From positions 310,001 through 374,000 of the forward strand of contig JAESUZ010001073.1 in NCBI GenBank assembly GCA_017311185.1: DNA of 64,000 bases. Reading direction: 5' to 3'. The position numbers were made by a program, and so were the translations under genes. The notes under the pieces are model-generated. The model saw only the letters and a list, made by a program, of their open reading frames with translations. It was not told the DNA's origin and made no database searches. The first letter of the stretch is position 1; every line of letters starts with the position of its first letter. The DNA comes from Proteles cristata cristata (taxonomy: Eukaryota > Chordata > Mammalia > Carnivora > Hyaenidae). Below are positions 56,741-64,000 of this stretch, piece after piece.

Positions 56741-56869
56741 CCCCTTTCTATAAAAAATTTTACTTATGTTAATTGTAAGAATTTTTAAGTTCTAGAATTT
56801 TTTGGTTTTGGACTGCTATAGCACCCCCCCTTACAAGGAAGAAGAGAGGAAGGCAGAACGGAAGGATAT

Positions 56870-57095
56870 TGGTATTTATGGAACACTCATCACATACCAG
56901 ACATATTCCCAGTATCTATAATCCTCACTGTAACTCTCAGACAGGCCTATTATAATCCCTATTTTATAAATGAAGAAACCTAGGTACAGAGAGGGTTGTC
57001 TAAGGTTACTCGCCCAGCTAATTACAGACAGAACTGATATTGGAACCCAAATTATTTTCACTCCAAAAGTATTGTCTGTCAAGTACACTTTCTCT
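56870..57095 (-). repeat. MIR relic, antisense
   Basis: 'ataccagacatattcccagt', 'aatcctcactgtaactctca', 'attataatccctattttata aatgaagaaac', 'aggttactcgcccagctaat' follow reverse-complement MIR. Confidence 0.85.
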
Positions 57096-58591
57096 GATAT
57101 TTCTGACCTAGATTTCTCCCCATAAAGCTAAAGAATATGCTTTAACATTCATTCTCTCTCCTCCTCCATTCTAAGTGTCCTGTGAGATAGTGCATTTTGT
57201 TTCTATTTCCATGCACATGGTTTATAGTTTCACATATTTCAAATATTTCTATTTATAAATAAAAAACAGAGATGTCATACCAGAAAGATTTGAAAAGCCC
57301 TGCTGGCAAATATCAGGGGTACCATGCACTTTCGCAGAAGCTTTCAGACTCAAGATGGAAAAGAAATTACATTATAAGAAAAATTCTATTTTCAATTTCA
57401 ACATGTGAAGTCAGTATTCCACAAGATTTTTCTTTTTTCAAATTCCTGGTAACAATATGATAATGATATCATCAGTGTCATTTTAATGTAAAAGAAAAAA
57501 GAAACCAGGATTACTTCCTGAAGGACTTCTTGGCGGGAACAGGAGAGCATGCGCAGCAGATAGGGGTAGACTGTTTATGAATTAGATTTGACCCATGCCA
57601 AGGAATACCGCCCCAAATTTTTCCAAATCTATCAATTCTATGTGTTTGTCTTTGGATCTTGTTAACAGGCCTTCTTCGATATGTAAAGTTTGGCCCAGAA
57701 CCAAGGAAGAAGGCCAGAGTTAAACATGTCCTTATTGTATGGTGATAGGGACATAACATTTTCAGATGGCATTTCTGAGAGACTGGATGAGACCCAGTGA
57801 CCTCAGAGCAGATAAGAAGGTTGGGGAAATTCTCTTGGTAGAACAAGGGTGTCTGACTGAATGGAGGCAGGGAGGCCTAACGAAAAGCCAACGCACACAT
57901 GCTCTATGGTACTCCGTCTGTGTTCCCCAGTTTCCAGCAGCTTCGCTGTACTGTGCTTTAGGAAATGACACGGGAGGGGCTCGGGGCGAAGCTGCATCGA
58001 TAGAGAGAAGCAGAGTCAAAGGCATGAGCAGGAGCTGAGTGTTCACATGGTTTCAGGGACTGGGAACCACTCATTCCCCTTGGAGCTGGAAACATACCCC
58101 CCACTCCCCAACTCCCTCCTCGGGCATCCTCAGAAACCTAGGAAAGGCACTGATCGTCCCACAGAACATTTTATATGGATATTATGGGAAAGTAGCTCCA
58201 GCAAAATCAAAGGCTAAAAACATTAAGATTATAATAAAAGTAGAAAGCCTGTGAAAAAGACTGTGTCATTTTTTTTAAATTGAGGATTAAAGCTATAATT
58301 ATCTTTAAGATTATAATACCTACAATGAGAACATATGTTACTTAAAAAAAAAAAAAGAGAGAGAAGCCAATATTCATTTTCGTAACTGGGAAGCATAACT
58401 GAATTACCCCAAAACACTACTCTGAAAAGCTGCAAACTCATCAGTCAAGAGAGACAGGGTCTGAGCATCATACAAAGTTCTGGGGTGGAGTGGTGGAAAG
58501 AGGCAAAGACATGTAATAAGCAATTCAAGACAGTAAATTACTTTAAGTTCAGTAACCAAACCTTTAAGTGCTGAATAACTAAAGTAAGACT
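57096..58591. other. Repeat-poor block with a modestly CpG-containing segment
   Basis: No named transposon recognised. Between 57,500 and 58,060 CpGs recur (for example GGCGGG, an NRF1-like GCATGCGCA at 57547-57555, and GGGGCGAAGC). Overlapping open frames on both strands carry no known domain. Confidence 0.45.
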
Positions 58592-58605
58592 GATCCATCC
58601 CTTTA

Positions 58606-58759
58606 GGATTTTTTTTTTTTTAATGAGGAAGACACAGTATCTAAAGCAGGCTCTGTGCTACTAGCAGAGAGCCCAACGCAGGGCTTTAATTCCCAAACTG
58701 TGAGATCATGACCTGAGCCAAAGCCTGTTGCTTAACCAACTGAGCCACCCAGGTACCTC
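58606..58759 (-). mobile_element. Felid CAN-SINE, antisense, with TSD (first of three stacked insertions)
   Basis: T12 run, 'gtgagatcatgacctgagcc', 'aactgagccacccaggtacc'. The GA-rich middle is shortened. GATCCATCCCTTTA is repeated perfectly at 58592-58605 and 58760-58773. Confidence 0.95.
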
Positions 58760-58789
58760 GATCCATCCCTTTAAAAACAGAGTGGGCTG

Positions 58790-59096
58790 TAGGGGAATTC
58801 TACTGTTAGTTTCCTTAGGAACCTCCACACTGTTTTCCAGAGGGGCTGTACCAGTTTACATTCCCACCAACAGGGAGAGAGGCAAACCATGAGAGACTCT
58901 TGAATGCTGACAAAAACTGAGGACTGATGGATGTGGGGGGGAGGGGAGATGGGCATGGAGGAGGACACTTGTGGGGATGAGCACTGAGTGTTATGTGGAA
59001 ACTAATTTGACAATAAACTATTTGTTAAAAAAATTGTGCATAAATTAAAAAAAATAATAATAAAAAATAAAAAAGAACCCTAAAAAAAAAAAAACA
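58790..59096 (+). mobile_element. Twin-primed (5'-inverted) felid LINE-1 3' end
   Basis: Bases 58790-58873 are reverse-complement ORF2 end ('acactgttttccagaggggc'). From 58874 the sequence turns to the sense 3' UTR ('gagagaggcaaaccatgaga', 'gaatgctgacaaaaactgag', 'gacaataaactatttgttaa') and a long A-rich tail with embedded non-A bases. The 17-bp target AAAAACAGAGTGGGCTG flanks it at 58773-58789 and 59097-59113. Confidence 0.94.
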
Positions 59097-59113
59097 AAAA
59101 ACAGAGTGGGCTG

Positions 59114-59334
59114 GGGGTGCCTGGGTGGCTTAGTCGGTTAAGCATCTGACTTTCACTTAGGTCATGATCTCACGGTTCATGGGTTCGAGCCCCCCGTCGG
59201 GCTCTGTGCTGACAGCCAGCTCAGAGCCTGGAGCCTATTTCAGAGTCTGCGTCTCACTCTTTCTCTGACCCTCCCCTGCTCACGCTGTCTCTCTCTTTCT
59301 CTCCTAGAAATAAGTAAAAAATAAATAAATAAAT
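59114..59334 (+). mobile_element. Young felid CAN-SINE (TAGAAATAA-tail subtype) at a reused target
   Basis: GGGTGCCTGGGTGGCTTAGT to CTCCTAGAAATAAGTAAAAA. It is flanked by the same 17-mer as the L1, at 59097-59113 and 59335-59351. Confidence 0.97.
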
Positions 59335-59520
59335 AAAAACAGAGTGGGCTGAAAAGAGTTCAAAAGAAGATGACATTTATTAAGTACCCACAGATATATT
59401 TCAGTGTACTAGGTGTTTTCTAGTTCCTGCGAGGAATAAAATAGGTACTTCACCAACTAAGGAGCTGTTAATGTGTATATCTGCAATTCTCAGAAATGAC
59501 CTATCAAGTCATACTATTCT

Positions 59521-59716
59521 TTTTTTATTATTATTTTAGAGAGAGAGAGAGAGAGAGAGAGCACATACAAGTGGGGGAGAGATGCAGAAGGGGAGAGAGA
59601 GAAAATCCCAAGCAGGCTCCATGGTTACCATAGAGATTGAGGTGGAGCTCAATCCTAAGACTCTAGGATCATGACCAGAGCTGAAATCAAGAGTCAGATG
59701 CTCACCCAGGACCCAA
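59521..59716 (-). mobile_element. Older CAN-SINE subtype, antisense, head-truncated
   Basis: 'aatcccaagcaggctccatg', 'aggatcatgaccagagctga', 'aatcaagagtcagatgctca' and then a break at CCCAGG without the usual 'accgactgagccac'. Flanks CATACTATTCT and CATATTGTTCT suggest a degraded target duplication. Confidence 0.85.
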
Positions 59717-60284
59717 GACATATTGTTCTAAAAATGGTCCCTTGTGCCTTTAAGAAAAAGTGGAGCTAACAGTTTATAGACAGATCCTTTCATACTTCTA
59801 AGGTTTCCAACAGTGAAAAAAATTTGTTGTTGTTGGTCATGGAGTCATTGCTATGTTTTCTCTTTCATTTCACGACGGTTTAATTCATATAATACCATGT
59901 ATTTCTTATTATTAGGCCATTGAAAGTCACTGGAGCCCCCTTTTCAAAGAAAGTAATTATCTATTTTTATAAACTATTCTTCTAACTTTTTCTGAATATA
60001 ACTTGAGGGTCTTTTTTCTTTGTCTATCTAAGTCAAATTCCATCTTTGTTTCCTAGAATTGAATAACTTATGAGCTAACATTCAAGGGCCAAAATAAATG
60101 GCATATTCTCTTGGCACAAGAAGCCGTATTTGGCATAAAGAAGTGATAAATAGTCTAAAAATGAATTTTCCCTCATGCAAAAAAATAGCCTAAAAGTTTG
60201 AAGGGATATCATAAATCATTTATTATTATTCCTTTGTAATGAAAGAATCTTGCATATAATATGGCTGCCAATTAATAAATGCTC
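59717..60284. other. AT-rich intergenic sequence, nothing recognised
   Basis: No recognised repeat or coding signature. Confidence 0.4.
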
Positions 60285-60960
60285 ACTCATTTATTCAACC
60301 ATTCACTTGTTAAACAAATATTTGTTGATCACCTACCATGTACTAAGCATCATGCTAGTTGCTGGTGTAAGATAATAATAAGCAAAAATAGACCTGTTTC
60401 TTCCCTCTCTAGAAATGGCAGTCTAATGGGAGAGAGAGGCAAAAACTGTCTGTGATAAGAGCTATAAGGGGAAAGTACTTGACGATATAAAAACCTAGAA
60501 TGGGGAGATTTGACCCAATAAGTAGGCTGAAGAGGGCTTCTCTGAAAAAAAAAAAAATAATGGTAAAGGTGAAATTTGAAAGAGCAGAAGTTGTTTACGG
60601 TGAAGAGGAAAAGAGAAAGTGTTCCAGGTAGAGGAAATTGAAGGTAGAAAGGTCCTGTGGCAAGTTGATTTTTTTTTAAAGACAAGTGTGGCTGGTGTGG
60701 AGAAAGCAAGGGGTTGAGTCATGTCTGAGAAGCTATGCAGGACTCCCCGGTGGATTAAGACAGTGAGAAGCCACTGAAAGAGCTTAAGAAAGGATATGGT
60801 GAGACCAAATTAGCATTTGAAAAACTCACTTTGGCTACTGTGTGGACAACGAAATGGAAAGAGACCAGATGATTAGAGCAAAACTAGTTAAGAGGCTAAC
60901 AGAGGTCCAGGGAAAAGGTGACTGTAGTTTGGACTAAGGTGATGATAGTAAAGATGGAGA
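60285..60960 (-). repeat. L2, antisense, long copy
   Basis: 'tcatttattcaaccattcac', 'gatcacctaccatgtactaa', 'agaagttgtttacggtgaag', 'agtgttccaggtagaggaaa', 'ggctggtgtggagaaagcaa', 'gagaagccactgaaagagct' follow the reverse-complement L2. Confidence 0.85.
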
Positions 60961-61499
60961 AAAGTGAACAAATTTAAGAAGTACGCAGAAGATAAAACCT
61001 ACAGGAGCTATTGATGCACTGTATGTAACAAGCAGTCATCTAGCTTTGTTCCACAAACCTCCAAGCCTGAATCAACTAGCAATCTGCTTTCTCCAGTCGT
61101 TGGAAACCTGCGGAACCACACAATCATGTACTTACGCAAAGAGACGTCTCTCTTCTCTGTAAAGCCTCCATCACCACTTGCTGAACCTTGTGCTGCCTCG
61201 ATTTCAATTTCCTCTAGTGGCCATATCAAATCTTTGTCACTCTACTTAACCTCCAAGCCTACCCCTCCCTGCACCTGACCTTCTTACTCTCTACAGGTAA
61301 ATGTGCCTCTTGATTCACCAAGAAAATTAAAGTCATCAGGTATGAATGCTCTCACTTACTCTCCCCATCATCAAACTCATCTACCATCACATCTACATCA
61401 TCGTTAATTCTCCTCTTCCTTCTCCAAGAACAATGGCTCCCTTTTCTTGTTCAAAGAAAACCCTCTACTTGGGGGGAGGAGAGAGGGGCAGTAAACAAG
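60961..61499. other. Intergenic sequence, possibly an old repeat
   Basis: Pyrimidine-rich phrases between 61220 and 61440 suggest an old repeat I cannot name. No coding signature. Confidence 0.3.
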
Positions 61500-61700
61500 T
61501 TTAGTCTGAATGCCTGAGTGAATCTTGATTCTCCCACACCAACTAGGGAAACCTAAATGGATTAATTAACATCTCTAAGCCTTAATCATCTCATCTGTAA
61601 GATGGAAACAATAAACACTACAGAGGGTTGTTGTGATGATTTAATAAATACTCCACTGGTTGGCATATGGTAAATGTTCAATAAATGTTGACTATTATTA
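61500..61700 (+). repeat. MIR, sense
   Basis: 'aacatctctaagccttaatc', 'atctcatctgtaagatggaa', 'agggttgttgtgatgattta', 'gcatatggtaaatgttcaat' follow MIR to its 3' end. Confidence 0.85.
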
Positions 61701-61794
61701 TTATTAGCCTTATCTCCTCCACGACTCTTCTGCTGCGTTAGTTATCCTTTCTCTTTTCTGTACTGGTAACTTCTCCCATTCTAAATAAGACATA

Positions 61795-62050
61795 TGATGG
61801 TGTTTAGAAAGAACATGGGTTTTGGATTCATTTTTATTTTGCTTTGGGAGTCGCTTGGCCCAGGATTCAAATCTTGGGTCTAGTCACCTCTTCCCTGAGT
61901 GACCTCGGGGTAACATTTTCCTCCTATTGAGAAAAGGAAATAGATACGCTCCACTTACATAGCTGTGGTGAAACTTAGGGAAAGGCTTCTAGCACAATGT
62001 TTGTTATATTAAACTGTTCACAAGTGCTATAAAGGCAATGTATCTTTACC
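61795..62050 (+). repeat. MIR relic, sense
   Basis: 'gaaagaacatgggttttgga', 'caggattcaaatcttgggtc', 'cctgagtgacctcggggtaa', 'tagctgtggtgaaacttagg' follow MIR, diverged. Confidence 0.75.
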
Positions 62051-62395
62051 TTTAGTAAGTGGTGGTTTTAACAACGGTAGTGGTGATGGTAACAGCAGTT
62101 TTGTTATTCCTTTTCTCTTCATTCTCTCCTTAAAAAATACTCCTTTTATCCCTAGCCTCTCTAGAAGAACTTAGCCCACTTCTACTCCTATTCTGACCTA
62201 GGCCCAAAATAACAACATTCATATCAACATATTAATACCTTCTTGTTTCCAACTCTCAGATCCTATTCACTCCTCTGCCATAAAACTAGAATGAAGTTGT
62301 TCTTGCCAAGGGAGCAAGACTCTCCTAATTTTCAATCCATTGAACAATTTACAGTTCTTACTCAGCTGCATTTGGCCCTATAGATACTTCCTTTT
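62051..62395. other. Intergenic sequence, nothing recognised
   Basis: No recognised repeat or coding signature. Confidence 0.4.
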
Positions 62396-63098
62396 TTAAA
62401 AATTCAAGTTTAATTAACATAGAGTGTTATATTAATTTCAGATGTACGATATGATTAAACAATTCTATACATTGCTCACTGCTCATCAAGATAAGTGTAC
62501 TTCCTCTTAATTCCCTTCATTTCACTCATCTTCCCACCCACCTCTCCTTTAGCAACCACTAGTCTGTTCTTTGTATTTAAGAGTCCGGGTTTTTTTTCTT
62601 TTTTCTTTTTTTGTTCATATATATATATACATATAAATACCACCTTTTCCTTATCCATTCAACTACATATGAACACTTAGGTTGCTTCCATATCTTTGCT
62701 TTTGTAACAATACTGCAATAAACATAGGGGTTTATTTATCTCTTCAAATTAGTGTTTTTGTTTCCTTGGAATAAATACCACGTAATGAAATTACTGGATC
62801 ATATGGTAATTCTATTTTTAATATATTCTATTTCTTCCTGGGCTATCTATTCTGTTCCATTGATCAACGTCTATTTTTTTGTGCCAATACCATACACTTT
62901 TGATTACTACAGCTTGGTAGTGTGTCTTGAAATCTGAGACTATGATATGTCCAGCCTTGTTCTTTCTCAAGATTGTTTTGGCTGTTTAGGGGTCTTTTGT
63001 GGTTTCAGGCAAATTTTAGGATTGTTTGTTATTGTTCTGTGAAATATGTTATTTATATTTCGATAAGAATTGCATTAAAGCTATGGATTGTGTAGGGT
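62396..63098 (-). mobile_element. LINE-1 3' part, antisense, internally deleted
   Basis: 'caagtttaattaacatagag', 'cacctctcctttagcaacca', 'ccttatccattcaactacat', 'gaaattactggatcatatgg' is the 3' UTR and ORF2 end. The text then jumps to an earlier ORF2 region ('tctattctgttccattgatc', 'tactacagcttggtagtgtg'), so about a kilobase is missing between about 62820 and 62830. Confidence 0.85.
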
Positions 63099-63329
63099 CT
63101 GCTCTTCTCCCTTCTCTGTGCTTGTGGTTAGTCTTACCAGTTTGGCTCCTGAGAGCATCTCCATCCCTCTTACCATTTTCGGTGTGATCGCCTCTCTGTG
63201 TTTAACTGTGGAAAGTCTGTTCTGCCAATATTTGGTCATTTTCTGAGTTAGTTGCTCTGCTTTGGCTATTATGTAGGTGTGTCCATGGGAATGAGGTGAG
63301 CTTTGGATCCACCTACTCTGCAATCTACC

Positions 63330-64000
63330 TACATTCCTCCTTCTTAAAATGTCTCTTTCTCCTGGATTCTTTCCTGTTTCCTCTATCTATTGGTATTCCC
63401 AAACATTTATCCCCAGACCACTTTTCTTCTCACTCTACACACTAAGCCTGGACCATCTTACCAATTCTCATCTTCCTGTATGAGGAAGATGATACATATA
63501 TGACACATATCTCCAGTCCTGATCTCTCCCCAGAGCTCTTCCTATCTAGTGGAAACACTTTAGAACATCACCTTTTCTGCCCCCCAACTTCAACACACAC
63601 AACACACGCGCACAGATGGACACAAAACCCTTCTTGTTCCTTCCTTTATATACTCTATCCTAGTGTGTGGAACCAATTGCAGTCATGTTGTCTATATCTA
63701 TTGAGTGTTACCAAGTGCTTGCAATCATCTTACCAATAATCAAAGCTGGAAATTTAGGCACTCCAGCTCCTCTCTCCCCCCATTGCCCAGGCCCAACTGT
63801 TCACCAGGCCCTGGACATTCTTTCCCAGGAACACAACACACGCATACAGATGCAAGCCTTTCTCTTTACCCCACTACTGCTACTGAATTAGTTCAAAGTC
63901 TCATTGTATTGCAATCACCTCCTAAATTCAATCCTGGTTATTTGTTCCACCACCCTGGTCCATGTTCCACATGGCCATTAGAGTTAGCCTGACAATGTAA
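63330..64000 (+). repeat. Probable L2 relic, sense, running off the window
   Basis: 'gtctcattgtattgcaatca cctcctaaattc', 'tggtccatgttccacatggc', 'cattagagttagcctgaca' match the L2 segment 'ctactgcaatagcctcctaa ... tccatactgctgccagagtg'. The part before 63,750 is less certain. Confidence 0.45.

Overview
This is eukaryotic, mammalian DNA from a carnivore and almost certainly a felid. The window holds at least 25 copies of a tRNA-derived SINE whose head reads GGGGCGCCTGGGTGGCTCAG (or its reverse complement) and whose tail is CT-rich then A-rich. This is the CAN-SINE type, in the form abundant in cats. LINE-1 pieces with a matching felid-type 3' end, and old MIR and L2 relics shared by all mammals, fill much of the rest. 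There is no prokaryotic, plasmid or viral operon structure.

The only protein-coding gene I can support is the 3' part of PTHLH (parathyroid hormone-related protein) on the + strand, in the first 7.1 kb. The main coding exon (1976-2402) carries the Lys-Arg processing site and all 139 mature residues. Two alternative downstream exons follow. One at 3705-3822 corresponds to the human 1-173 isoform tail. The terminal exon at 6758-~7120 gives the 1-141 tail (Arg-Arg-His-stop) and an AU-rich 3' UTR with several AATAAA signals. The signal-peptide exon and promoters lie upstream, outside the window.

From about 7.1 kb to 64 kb I find no coding gene. This is the intergenic stretch downstream of PTHLH; in human the next gene on that side is KLHL42 (from memory), which is not reached here. 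One non-repeat landmark stands out: a CpG island at about 13.39-13.87 kb with a perfect NRF1 palindrome, a CACGTG E-box, G-runs and an exon-like segment ending in a perfect AG|GTGAGT donor. It is a candidate promoter of an unannotated transcript. A full match to the CTCF core motif lies at 25844-25857. Repeat-poor blocks at 11.5-12.6, 34.8-36.9, 37.2-38.4, 42.7-44.4 and 57.1-58.6 kb could hold regulatory sequence.

The mobile-element history can be read in detail because many target-site duplications (TSDs) survive. There are two nested L1 pairs (16.6-19.7 kb and 26.4-30.1 kb). A site at 58.59-59.35 kb was hit three times and carries a 17-bp target in three copies. An inverted (twin-primed) L1 is in that stack. 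A cluster at 49.3-50.3 kb combines two L1 tails with a tailless 5S rRNA retropseudogene. I did not find a convincing new biological system. The best candidates for new content are the CpG-island promoter and the felid copy of the 173-isoform exon.
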